Assembly (NCBI GenBank): GCA_003153875.1
Contig: PMBY01000267.1
Location: 7,326-14,681 of the forward strand
Length of the DNA: 7,356 nucleotides
Direction: 5' to 3'
DNA from: Myxococcales bacterium
GTDB taxonomy: Bacteria; Myxococcota; Polyangia; Fen-1088
In this document: positions 1 to 6,288 of the stretch, one piece after another
How positions within the stretch are numbered: the stretch's first letter is position 1
Layout of the letters: every line of letters begins with the position of its first letter
Program-made: the position numbers and the translations under genes
The notes under the pieces: model-generated
Told to the model about the DNA's origin: nothing
The model's database searches: none
What the model saw: the letters and a program-made list of their open reading frames with translations, nothing else

Positions 1-738
1 GGTGCGGGCACGGACCAGGGCCGGGTTCTCGAACAGCTTGACCAGGACGAAACCGGCGAAGAAGCCGCCGATATGCGCCCAAACCGCGACGCCGGCCGAG
101 ACTTCGGTTCGCACCGACGAAAGCTGGGGCAGGCCGCTCAGCAGTTGCAAGCCGATCCACCACAGTAGCACCAGGTACGCGGGCAGCGAAATCACCTGCA
201 CGAAGATCACCCAGATGAACAGCACGTTGACCCGCACGCGCGGATACAGCATCAGATAGGCGCCCAGCACACCCGAGATGGCACCCGAGGCGCCCACCAT
301 GGGAACCGGCGACGCGGGGTCGATGGCGATCTGTGCCGCCGCGGCAGCCAACCCGCACACTAAGTAGAAGGCCAGGAAGCGCATCCGCCCCATGCTGTCT
401 TCCACGTTGTTGCCAAACACCCAGAGAAACAGGCCATTGCCCAGCAGGTGCATCCAGCCGCCGTGCAGGAACATGGAAAAGACCGGCGTCAGGTAGTTGA
501 TCGGGTCGCGGTCCACCAGGCAGAAAAGCCCACGTCCGAGCGGCACGGCCTCGCCGATGGGGGCGCGGCCGGTGAGCTCGCCCGGCACCAGGCCCAGATT
601 GCACACGCTGGCCGCCAGCACGGTCTGGCTGAGGCCCGCCCCCTGGATGAGGACCCACACCAGGCCCATCGCCACCAACAGGGCGATGGTCACCAGCGGA
701 AAGCGCAGGGTCGTGTTGTCGTCGCTGATCGGGATCAT
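1..738 (-). CDS. Rhomboid-family intramembrane serine protease, 3' end cut by window edge
   Basis: This is a polytopic inner-membrane protease that would cleave transmembrane segments of other membrane proteins. I translated 246 codons without a stop; the C-terminus lies beyond the left edge. The first hydrophobic segment spans about residues 13-32, and a periplasmic loop follows. The oxyanion-type motif HGGWMHLLGN is at 92-101, giving the family's HxxxN (H97, N101). The nucleophile motif GASGAISG is at 149-156 with Ser151 (codon 286-288). The last helix has AHIGGFFAG at 221-229 with His222 as the dyad partner. All catalytic residues are present, so it is predicted active rather than an inactive homologue. 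The start is ATG at 736-738: an in-frame TGA lies 9 nt upstream and GAGG sits just before the start. Substrate unknown. It is separated from the PEGA-like gene by 275 nt and probably has its own promoter. Confidence 0.93.
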   Translation of the reverse strand, partial: MIPISDDNTTLRFPLVTIALLVAMGLVWVLIQGAGLSQTVLAASVCNLGLVPGELTGRAPIGEAVPLGRGLFCLVDRDPINYLTPVFSMFLHGGWMHLLGNGLFLWVFGNNVEDSMGRMRFLAFYLVCGLAAAAAQIAIDPASPVPMVGASGAISGVLGAYLMLYPRVRVNVLFIWVIFVQVISLPAYLVLLWWIGLQLLSGLPQLSSVRTEVSAGVAVWAHIGGFFAGFVLVKLFENPALVRART

Positions 739-776
739 GGGACCTCAGTTCGAGCCGTCCGATGCAAGCCTCGGTC

Positions 777-785
777 AGGTTAGCA
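777..785 (-). promoter_or_regulatory. Putative extended -10 promoter element for the rhomboid gene
   Basis: Read on the minus strand the bases are TGCTAACCT, an extended -10-like element (TGn followed by TAnnnT). Transcription would begin near 770, about 32 nt before the ATG at 738. No good -35 match is found at 16-19 nt spacing. The same TGCTA core at the same distance precedes the MMPL gene, which supports the call, but the motif is short. Confidence 0.35.
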
Positions 786-832
786 CGCAGACATGCGCCC
801 ATTGCACAAAGTCGGGGGAGCGTGGGGCGGCC

Positions 833-860
833 AGCGTGCGCGGTAGCGTGGGCGGTAGCG
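833..860. repeat. 12-nt tandem duplication in intergenic DNA
   Basis: AGCGTGCGCGGT (833-844) is followed directly by AGCGTGGGCGGT (845-856), which differs at one base, and then by a partial third copy, AGCG. The 9-mer GCGGTAGCG therefore occurs at 840-848 and 852-860. It is probably a slippage product in GC-rich DNA; a protein-binding role is possible but unsupported. Confidence 0.6.
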
Positions 861-897
861 ACCAGCGCGTTGCGGTCTGCGTGGGCGAGTCTCGTGA

Positions 898-986
898 GCG
901 GCCCGCGGCCCGAGGACCGCGATCCGTCTTCTCGCAAAACCCACACGAACACGCTCACGCTCACGCCCGCGCGAGCCGCGGGCCGC
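898..986. repeat. GC-only 12-bp inverted repeat flanking a 65-nt spacer
   Basis: GCGGCCCGCGGC at 898-909 is exactly complementary in reverse to 975-986. The right arm overlaps a separate 14-bp perfect palindrome, CGGGCCGCGGCCCG, at 979-992. The spacer contains a 6-nt repeat (ACGCTC, ACGCTC, ACGCCC at 951-968). The structure lies 3' of the PEGA-like gene, whose stop is at 1014-1016. No T-run follows on the minus strand, so it is not a standard intrinsic terminator, but it could stabilise an mRNA end or slow polymerase. Confidence 0.5.
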
Positions 987-1013
987 GGCCCGGCCTGCTC
1001 GGTCCGCATGTGC

Positions 1014-1499
1014 CTACTTCTGCGGAACCGGCGCAGGGGCTGGTTGGGGCACGGGCGCGGGCGGCGGCGCGCCGCCGTCAGGATTGGCGGCTCCCTCGGG
1101 CGGCACCTCGGCTCGGAATCCGAAAAGCGTGTTCTTCTCTTCTACCGGGGTCAGTTTGATGGCGACGCGACTGTCGGAGAAGGTGTAGGCGCGCGTGTGA
1201 ACCGGCAAGAAGCCGGCCGCGCGGACCACCAGATCCAGGGGCCCACTGTCGCGCGGTCGCACCACCACGAGCGGCCGGGGCACGGGAATCATGCCCAAGG
1301 TCTTGTTGCCCCACTTGACCATCGCTTTGCGCGGCGGAACCGTTTGCAGGGTGATGTTGACCTTGTCTTTCTGGCCCGATGGCTCCTCCACCGCAGCGCC
1401 CTTGCTGGCATCTTCCGCACCCAGCCCCACTGCCGCAGTCGATCCCAACAGCGCCAGCAGTGCGAAGCCAGCCAAAGGTCCCTGCGTGCGCGACATCAT
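1014..1499 (-). CDS. Small exported protein with PEGA-like domain
   Basis: A 161-residue protein of unknown exact role. Residues 1-28 look like a Sec signal peptide: a short basic start (MMSR), a hydrophobic core at about 9-25, and a likely cleavage after GLGA28. There is no lipobox Cys, so the mature protein should be soluble in the periplasm or exported. Residues about 47-117 resemble a PEGA-type beta domain: NITLQTVPPRKAMVKWGNKT, then a P-x-P turn and VVRAAGFLPV, where PEGA repeats usually have a Gly-Tyr. PEGA domains are common in surface proteins of myxobacteria. The tail (137-160) is Pro/Ala-rich. Its ATG overlaps the stop of the L,D-transpeptidase gene by 4 nt (ATGA), and AAGGAG (minus strand, 1507-1512) lies 7 nt upstream, indicating translational coupling. 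A second ATG follows immediately and could also be used. The PEGA assignment is by eye and moderate. Confidence 0.85.
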   Translation of the reverse strand: MMSRTQGPLAGFALLALLGSTAAVGLGAEDASKGAAVEEPSGQKDKVNITLQTVPPRKAMVKWGNKTLGMIPVPRPLVVVRPRDSGPLDLVVRAAGFLPVHTRAYTFSDSRVAIKLTPVEEKNTLFGFRAEVPPEGAANPDGGAPPPAPVPQPAPAPVPQK

Positions 1500-3613
1500 G
1501 GCGCTGCTCCTTCCTCGTCGCCCCCGGCCGAGCGGCCCGGGCTGACACCGCCCGCGCGGCCCTCGGCGGAATTGGGCACCGCCGGCGGCGGTCCAGGATA
1601 GCGCACGCCGGGCTTGGGTAGGTAGGTCAGGATCGGCGTCTTCAACGTGCCCTTGATCTCTCCTTCCAGGACGTCCACCGGCAGGGGCGGCTCAAGCACG
1701 TACTGGTAGCCGCGCGAGGGGACGCGGATCTCGAACACGTCGTTGTCGAGGAGAAACTGGCGCGCGATGTTGGTCGGCTGGTCGCCCAAGATACGCATGG
1801 GACGGTGGTGCAGAATGAATGAGTAGAGCCGGATAGCCAGGTGGTTGGGCAAGCGGTGGCAGCCGTGCGAGTAGCCCTCGGAGCTGTACATGGAGAGATA
1901 TTCCGACGAGCCGTGGGCGCGGATGCCGTTGTCCCAGTCGGGTTTGCCGCCCTTGCCAGGGACCACCAGATAGCCGGCGATGAGGCCGTAGGCCGAAAGG
2001 AATCCCGGGCCCAGCTCATCGTAGTTGACCACCCGCTGCCACAGGCCGTTGACCGTCTTGGTCTTGACCAGGGTACGGATGGGCGTGGACTCGGGTGCGA
2101 TCCACACGGGGCCAGCCACCACATTGCGGATCACCCGCGGCCCCACGTCCGAGCCCTTGTAGCGGAAGTATTCGTAGCCGTCAGAGGCCTGTTCGGCGCG
2201 CCAGCCGCCGACCGTGGTGCGCCAGCGCGCCAGCGGGATGCGCTGTTCCCTGTACTTCACGTAGACGTGGAAGCTCGGGTAGCGCTTGCGCGGCTGGGGG
2301 TGGCGCACGCCGGAGGCGTCCCAAGGCAGGTCGTACCAGACTTCGCCGCGATCGATCACGATGGACAGATCCATGTTGGGTCCGTAGTACTCGGGCAGGG
2401 CCGGCAGACGGACCGCGGCGCGCAGATGGTGGAAATCGGCGGCGCTGTGACGGTTGAAAAAGGCCAGCGCAGCCTCGGGACTGGTCAGGCCCAGCTGCTC
2501 GACGGCGGACTTGGTCAGCTCCTCAACCAGGTTGCGCACCGGCATGGGCTGGCCGTTGGCGCCGGTGTACGTGGCCGGGCCAGTCTTGAGATCCACACTG
2601 CCGTCCTCGACCACGCCGGCGGCAGCCACCACACGCTCGCGCAGAACGCGCAGCAGGGCCTCGTGATCGTTGGCCAGGGGTGGCCGGGCCAGAGCGTCCA
2701 TGGTCTTCTGGCGCAGGTAGTTGGCCTCGTAGATCATGTGCTTCTGCTGAAAGCGGCGTACCGCCAGGCGCATGGCATCGTCGTAGATGCCCGGGCTGTG
2801 TTTCACGCCGCGCTTGAACATGCCTTCGCAGGTCAGGCGACGTTCGACTTCGCTCATCGCTAGTTTCTCGGCGGCCCGTCGCTCGACCAGCTTGACCTTT
2901 GGCTCCAGCTTGGGATCCTTGGCCGCCAGCTCGGCCAGCGTTTGCGCATTGGCTTTCTTGCGCGCGCCTTCCAGGTCGCTGCGCATGCGCGCGATGCGCG
3001 TCTGTTCCTGCGCGACCTTGTCGGGCGCCACGTAGCCCACGGTCTCCACCGCCTCCATGGCCGCCAGGTTCGCGCCTTCGTGGCACTTCTGCTTCTCGTC
3101 CTCCAGGAAGCGGGCGCGCAGCACGCCCAGCGAGGGCGGGATGCCGTAGAGTTCCAGATAGTTCTTGTCGCCCGCGGGCAAGGGCTCGCCGTCCTCGTCG
3201 AGCGTGTCGTTGGCCAGGCCGAGAAACACGCGGCGGTAGCGGTTAGGCATGGGCTGGCCGTCGGCGCCACGATGCTCCTCGAAGATATAGGGAGTCCAAT
3301 CGTCCGCGAGATCGACGATGGTGTAGCCAGAGCGCGCCGCGCCTGAGGCGCTGGTCCAGCTCTCCTGGCCGTCGCGAATCACCAGGGCGCGATCGTCGTC
3401 AGGCGGGAGGCTGGGTGTAGCGGCTTGCGGCGCGGGAGCCGGCGGCGGGCTGGTCGCGGCCGAGGCCGCGGGAGCAGGCGGCTTGCCAGTCGTGGTGGCA
3501 GTCTTGGCCGAAGAGGTTGTCTGCGGCGGCGGCAGGGAAGCGACACCGCGGACATCGCATCCCAACAAGAGAACTAGGCATGACTGGACGGCAAACTGCG
3601 GTGCATATTTCAT
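1496..3613 (-). CDS. L,D-transpeptidase (YkuD) lipoprotein with long N-terminal region
   Basis: A 705-residue envelope enzyme predicted to make L,D cross-links in peptidoglycan or attach proteins to it. The N-terminus has a short hydrophobic stretch ending LVLLLGC, a lipobox-like site with Cys19. A Pro/Ala/Thr-rich linker follows (about 28-71). Residues about 75-175 form an unrecognised domain including KNYLELYGIPP (150-160). A charged helical, possibly coiled-coil stretch runs about 198-262. Residues 274-309 (GIYDDAMRLAVRRFQQKH onward) resemble a PG_binding_1 peptidoglycan-binding module. The YkuD catalytic domain spans about 413-632, with His567 in AHGS and the active-site motif SHGCHRL (582-588, catalytic Cys585). 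Family members usually have Ile or Val after the Cys; here it is His586. The C-terminal tail is Gly/Ala/Pro-rich. The start is ATG at 3611-3613, with an in-frame TGA 18 nt upstream and only a weak ribosome site. The PEGA-like gene overlaps its stop by 4 nt. Family assignment is strong; lipidation is moderate. Confidence 0.93.
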   Translation of the reverse strand: MKYAPQFAVQSCLVLLLGCDVRGVASLPPPQTTSSAKTATTTGKPPAPAASAATSPPPAPAPQAATPSLPPDDDRALVIRDGQESWTSASGAARSGYTIVDLADDWTPYIFEEHRGADGQPMPNRYRRVFLGLANDTLDEDGEPLPAGDKNYLELYGIPPSLGVLRARFLEDEKQKCHEGANLAAMEAVETVGYVAPDKVAQEQTRIARMRSDLEGARKKANAQTLAELAAKDPKLEPKVKLVERRAAEKLAMSEVERRLTCEGMFKRGVKHSPGIYDDAMRLAVRRFQQKHMIYEANYLRQKTMDALARPPLANDHEALLRVLRERVVAAAGVVEDGSVDLKTGPATYTGANGQPMPVRNLVEELTKSAVEQLGLTSPEAALAFFNRHSAADFHHLRAAVRLPALPEYYGPNMDLSIVIDRGEVWYDLPWDASGVRHPQPRKRYPSFHVYVKYREQRIPLARWRTTVGGWRAEQASDGYEYFRYKGSDVGPRVIRNVVAGPVWIAPESTPIRTLVKTKTVNGLWQRVVNYDELGPGFLSAYGLIAGYLVVPGKGGKPDWDNGIRAHGSSEYLSMYSSEGYSHGCHRLPNHLAIRLYSFILHHRPMRILGDQPTNIARQFLLDNDVFEIRVPSRGYQYVLEPPLPVDVLEGEIKGTLKTPILTYLPKPGVRYPGPPPAVPNSAEGRAGGVSPGRSAGGDEEGAAP
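1507..1512 (-). promoter_or_regulatory. Ribosome binding site for the PEGA-like gene, inside ldt
   Basis: AAGGAG on the minus strand, 7 nt before the ATG at 1499, lies within the last codons of the L,D-transpeptidase gene. It supports the first of two consecutive ATG codons as the start and supports coupled translation. Confidence 0.75.
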
Positions 3614-3695
3614 TACAAATTCGCTTACTCAAGATATGCCTCCGGCCGAGCCACTGAGCAAGAAATACAGCGCCGCCCAAGGCGCGGCCGGGCCT
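3614..3695 (-). other. Intergenic region pgm-ldt with possible ldt promoter
   Basis: This 82-nt gap holds a hairpin next to pgm and then a stretch that is A/T-rich for this window (3600-3636), typical of a promoter zone. On the minus strand TATCTT is the only -10-like hexamer, with TTGCTC 19 nt upstream. Both match consensus poorly, so I do not define a promoter precisely. Confidence 0.3.
3670..3685 (-). terminator. Possible weak intrinsic terminator after pgm
   Basis: On the transcribed minus strand GCGCC and GGCGC form a 5-bp stem around the loop TTGGGC, starting about 10 nt after the pgm stop. The following bases, TGTATTTCTT, are only moderately U-rich. Stem and tract are both short, so partial read-through into the L,D-transpeptidase gene is plausible. 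Confidence 0.35.
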
Positions 3696-5336
3696 TTACG
3701 TCGCGAGCGCCGCGGCCACGATGGCGCTCGCCTCTTGGATCAAGCTGTCCAGGTGGGCCTGGCCCTTGAAGCTTTCAGCGTAGATTTTGTAGATGTTCTC
3801 CGTCCCTGACGGACGCGCCGCGAACCAGCCGTTTTGCGACGCCACTTTCAGCCCACCGATGGAGGCGCCGTTGCCCGGCGCCTTGGTCAGCACGGCGGTG
3901 ATGGCGTCGCCAGCCAGCGTGCTGCTTTTGACTTGCGCGGGCGAGAGTTGCTTGAGCCGGGCCTTTTCCGCCGGCGTGGCCGGCTGATCGATGCGCGTGT
4001 AGATGGGCTCGCCGTGAACCGCCGTGATCTCGCGGTAGTGATCGCCGGGATCCTTGCCGGTGCGGGCGGTAATTTCTGCCGCCAGCAGCGCTAGGATGAG
4101 TCCGTCCTTGTCCGTTGACCAGGCGCTGCCGTCAAAGCGCAGGAAGCTGGCCCCGGCGCTTTCCTCGCCCCCGAACCCGAGGCTGCCGTCGAGCAGACCG
4201 TCGACAAACCACTTGAAGCCCACGGGCACTTCGACCAGCGGGCGTCCCATCGCGGCCACCACGCGATCAATGATCGCGCTCGACACCAGTGTCTTCCCTA
4301 CCGCCGCGCGCGCGGGCCACTTCGGTCGGTGGCTGAAGAGGTAGCGAATGGCCACGGCCAGGTAGTGATTGGGGTTCATCAGGCCCGTGGACGGCACCAC
4401 GATTCCATGCCGGTCAGCGTCGGGATCGTTGCCAAAGGCGACCTGGTAGCTTCCGCGCAGGCCAACCAATTTGGCCATGGCAAAGGGGCTGGAGCAGTCC
4501 ATGCGGATCTTTCCGTCATGGTCCACTGTCATGAAAGCGAAGCGCGGATCCACGATCGGATTGACCACCTGCAGGTCGAGTTTCCAGTGATCGGCGATGG
4601 CTTGCCAGTAGGCCACCGAGGCGCCGCCCAGCGGGTCCACGCCGCACTTGATGCGTGCGTCGCGGATGGCGGCCATGTCCACCACGCTGCCCAGATCCGC
4701 CACATAGGGACCGACGAAGTCGGCTTTCCGAATGGTGGGCGCGGTGCGCGCGCGCTCGAAGAGAATGCGGCGGATTTCAGATCGGTTGCTTCGTAGCAGC
4801 GCATTGGCGCGGTCCTGTATCCAGGCCGTGACGTTGGTGTCGGCCGGGCCGCCGTTGGGTGGGTTGTACTTGAAGCCTCCGTCGCCCGGCGGATTGTGCG
4901 AGGGGGTGACCACGATGCCGTCGCCCAGGCCGCTCTTGCGGCCACGGTTGTGGGTCAGGATCAGTCGCGAGATCGTTGGCGTGGGCGTGTAACCGTCGTC
5001 GCGGTCAACCACAGTGTCCACGTCGTTGGCGGCCAGAACCTCCAGGGCAGTCTGCTCGGCCGGACGTGACAGCGCGTGGGTATCCTTGCCGAGGAAGAGC
5101 GGGCCGGTGATGCCTTCTTGCTTGCGCCATTCGCAGATGGCCTGCGTGATGGCCAGTATGTGGGACTGGTTGAAGGAGCCAACGAGCGACGACCCGCGGT
5201 GTCCACTGGTCCCGAAACTGACGAGTTGCTCGGGGTCGCCCGGATCCGGCTCTTTGCTGTAGTAGGCGTTGGTGAGGCGGTCGACGTCGATGAGCAGCGA
5301 CGCTGGCGCGAGTCTGCCTGCAAGCTCGTGGGGCAT
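3696..5336 (-). CDS. pgm: Phosphoglucomutase, alpha-D-glucose specific
   Basis: This cytoplasmic enzyme interconverts glucose-6-phosphate and glucose-1-phosphate, feeding UDP-glucose for surface polysaccharides and glycogen, or the reverse. The 546-residue length matches the E. coli Pgm type. The N-terminal [11 protein letters not shown] (40-50) is characteristic. The phosphoserine loop [11 protein letters not shown] (144-154) places the catalytic Ser at 146. The metal loop DPDADR (304-309) has Asp304, 306 and 308. The sugar-specificity loop is GEESAGAS (390-397), and the C-terminal phosphate-binding loop is [10 protein letters not shown] (508-517). All four functional loops are intact. The ATG at 5334-5336 is preceded by AAGGAG (minus strand 5347-5352) with a 10-nt spacer. 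It starts 44 nt after the elyC stop and is likely in the same transcript. PgcA- or ManB-type hexose-phosphate mutases lack this N-terminus and length, so the glucose-specific assignment is firm. Confidence 0.97.
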   Translation of the reverse strand: MPHELAGRLAPASLLIDVDRLTNAYYSKEPDPGDPEQLVSFGTSGHRGSSLVGSFNQSHILAITQAICEWRKQEGITGPLFLGKDTHALSRPAEQTALEVLAANDVDTVVDRDDGYTPTPTISRLILTHNRGRKSGLGDGIVVTPSHNPPGDGGFKYNPPNGGPADTNVTAWIQDRANALLRSNRSEIRRILFERARTAPTIRKADFVGPYVADLGSVVDMAAIRDARIKCGVDPLGGASVAYWQAIADHWKLDLQVVNPIVDPRFAFMTVDHDGKIRMDCSSPFAMAKLVGLRGSYQVAFGNDPDADRHGIVVPSTGLMNPNHYLAVAIRYLFSHRPKWPARAAVGKTLVSSAIIDRVVAAMGRPLVEVPVGFKWFVDGLLDGSLGFGGEESAGASFLRFDGSAWSTDKDGLILALLAAEITARTGKDPGDHYREITAVHGEPIYTRIDQPATPAEKARLKQLSPAQVKSSTLAGDAITAVLTKAPGNGASIGGLKVASQNGWFAARPSGTENIYKIYAESFKGQAHLDSLIQEASAIVAAALAT

Positions 5337-5346
5337 TTGGGCGGGT

Positions 5347-5352
5347 CTCCTT
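5347..5352 (-). promoter_or_regulatory. Strong ribosome binding site of pgm
   Basis: AAGGAG on the minus strand lies 10 nt before the pgm ATG and fixes that start codon. Confidence 0.8.
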
Positions 5353-5359
5353 GGTGGGG

Positions 5360-5381
5360 CGAAGGTTACACCGAAGGTTAC
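5360..5381. repeat. Two 10-bp direct repeats in the elyC-pgm gap
   Basis: CGAAGGTTAC occurs at 5360-5369 and again at 5372-5381, a 12-bp period. The right copy reaches into the stop codon of elyC, giving back-to-back in-frame stops TAG-TAA on the minus strand. The repeats lie directly upstream of the pgm ribosome site. They may be a simple duplication, a regulator-binding pair, or an mRNA feature. Confidence 0.6.
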
Positions 5382-6172
5382 TACCGTGCCTGTCCGCGCA
5401 TCCTGGCCCAGAAAAGTCCCAGGTACTCATGCAGGGCCCGCTCGATCATCTGGCCGGCTCCCGCATGCGGAAAATAGCCCAACAGGTCTGAATCCTCGCC
5501 CATGGCCAGGTAGTCGGTAGGAGCCGGAATGGGGTTCATGCCGGCCTTCTTGAACATGGCCATGGCCCGGGGCATGTGCATGGCCGACGTCACTAGCACG
5601 AACCTGTCCTCGCCCAGCAGCGCGCGGAGCACCCGCACTTCGTCGATAGTGTCCCAGGATTGCGATTCGAGAACCATGTGGTCCTGCGGGGCGCCCATGC
5701 TGACGCCGGCTGCGGCCAGTGTTTCGGCCTCGCTGGTTGTCATGCCGCTGCTGCCGCCTGACAGGACCAACTTCGACTCAGGCAGAAGTCGTTGCAGCCG
5801 GATGCCTTCAGCCAAACGGACCAGGCTTGAATCGGACAGCTGGTGGATGGGTGCGAGGGAGCGGCTCTCGCTTTTCCCGCCCCCCAGCACCACCACCCAG
5901 CGCGGCGTCGGTGAGCCGTCGGGCAGGGTTGAAACGGCTTGAGTCGCCTGGGCCAGCAGCGGGGGATAGGTTGTTTCCAGCGGGCGAACCAACGTCCGGG
6001 CCACGGGGCCGAGGCAAAGCAGCGCCAAGAGCGCGAGACCGGCGGTGAGCAAGATCTTGGCCGTCCGCTGCCTCTTGGTGAAGAACAGAAGGACCAGGCC
6101 CAGGACCATGACCGCAAGCAGCAAGGAACACGGCTGCAGGGCCGCGGACAGCAGCTTCTTGAGGGCGAACAT
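5381..6172 (-). CDS. elyC: ElyC/YdcF/SanA-family DUF218 membrane protein
   Basis: A 263-residue inner-membrane protein of the DUF218 family. E. coli ElyC of similar length influences peptidoglycan assembly and undecaprenyl-phosphate metabolism; its biochemical activity is not firmly known. Two N-terminal membrane helices (about 13-32 and 40-58) are followed by [10 protein letters not shown] and the DUF218 domain from about residue 91. Within it are [12 protein letters not shown] (92-103), KLVLSGG (134-140), [11 protein letters not shown] (147-157) and the conserved [11 protein letters not shown] (193-203). I chose the ATG at 6172 because MFALKKLLS matches the usual ElyC beginning. The frame stays open upstream to TTG 6268, with GTG 6214 as an alternative preceded by GGGAG at 10 nt. 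The ribosome site for 6172 is weak (GAGG 14 nt away). It precedes pgm in a probable operon and is divergent from the MMPL gene. The symbol reflects family likeness; YdcF- or SanA-like roles are possible. Confidence 0.88.
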   Translation of the reverse strand: MFALKKLLSAALQPCSLLLAVMVLGLVLLFFTKRQRTAKILLTAGLALLALLCLGPVARTLVRPLETTYPPLLAQATQAVSTLPDGSPTPRWVVVLGGGKSESRSLAPIHQLSDSSLVRLAEGIRLQRLLPESKLVLSGGSSGMTTSEAETLAAAGVSMGAPQDHMVLESQSWDTIDEVRVLRALLGEDRFVLVTSAMHMPRAMAMFKKAGMNPIPAPTDYLAMGEDSDLLGYFPHAGAGQMIERALHEYLGLFWARMRGQAR

Positions 6173-6288
6173 GATCCGATCTTGTACCTCGATTCGTGCG
6201 GCGGCGTCGCGCACAGTCTCTGCACTCCCTGGCGCTTGTCTGCTACATTTCGAGCCTCCTTGGCCCAAGCAGCATCGGTTTCGCCCAA
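6173..6288. other. Divergent intergenic region between elyC and the MMPL gene
   Basis: This 116-bp region must hold the promoters of both neighbours. On the plus strand it carries a TGCTACATT -10-like element (6241-6249). On the minus strand it carries AAGGAGG (6255-6261) followed by ATG-TAG. I find no clear elyC promoter. Transcripts from the two sides may overlap here. Confidence 0.6.
6241..6249 (+). promoter_or_regulatory. Putative extended -10 promoter element for the MMPL gene
   Basis: TGCTACATT fits an extended -10 (TGn plus TACATT, 4 of 6 consensus). Transcription would start near 6256, about 33 nt before the proposed TTG start. No convincing -35 is visible. Spacing and TGCTA core match the element before the rhomboid gene. 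Confidence 0.4.

Larger units (their letters stand above)
739..1013. other. Intergenic region between PEGA-like gene and rhomboid gene
   Basis: This 275-nt stretch has no convincing gene. Reading frames that cross it lack family resemblance and continue antisense through the neighbouring real genes. It holds a promoter-like element near the rhomboid start, a 12-nt tandem duplication, a 6-nt tandem repeat, and two very GC-rich blocks forming an inverted repeat. I see no tRNA-like cloverleaf and no hairpin followed by a T-run, so how transcription of the PEGA-like gene ends is not evident. Confidence 0.7.

Noticed and set aside
979..992. Intrinsic terminator for the PEGA-like gene
   Set aside because: The palindrome has no adequate loop and no T-run follows on the transcribed strand.
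1062..1077. Perfect 16-bp palindrome CGGCGGCGCGCCGCCG
   Set aside because: It lies in the codons for the Gly/Ala/Pro-rich tail of the PEGA-like protein. Repeated GC-rich codons produce such palindromes readily.
448..1159. Plus-strand open frames across the rhomboid start and the intergenic region
   Set aside because: They are antisense to an intact rhomboid gene with its catalytic dyad; the residue composition is typical of shadow frames.
762..1601. Plus-strand open frame (279 codons) spanning the intergenic gap and the PEGA-like gene
   Set aside because: The translation is Arg/Ala/Pro/Ser-rich without domains and lies antisense to a gene with signal peptide, ribosome site and coupling.
1841..2863. 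Long plus-strand open frame (340 codons) antisense to the L,D-transpeptidase gene
   Set aside because: It is the reverse-strand shadow of a gene with strong GC third-position bias. The translation is rich in Gly, Val, Ala and His with no recognisable domain, and the opposing frame carries a complete YkuD active site.
6173..6268. N-terminal extension of the ElyC-like protein to TTG 6268
   Set aside because: The extra 32 residues are polar and unlike the family, whose members begin just before the first membrane helix. The ATG at 6172 gives the usual length.
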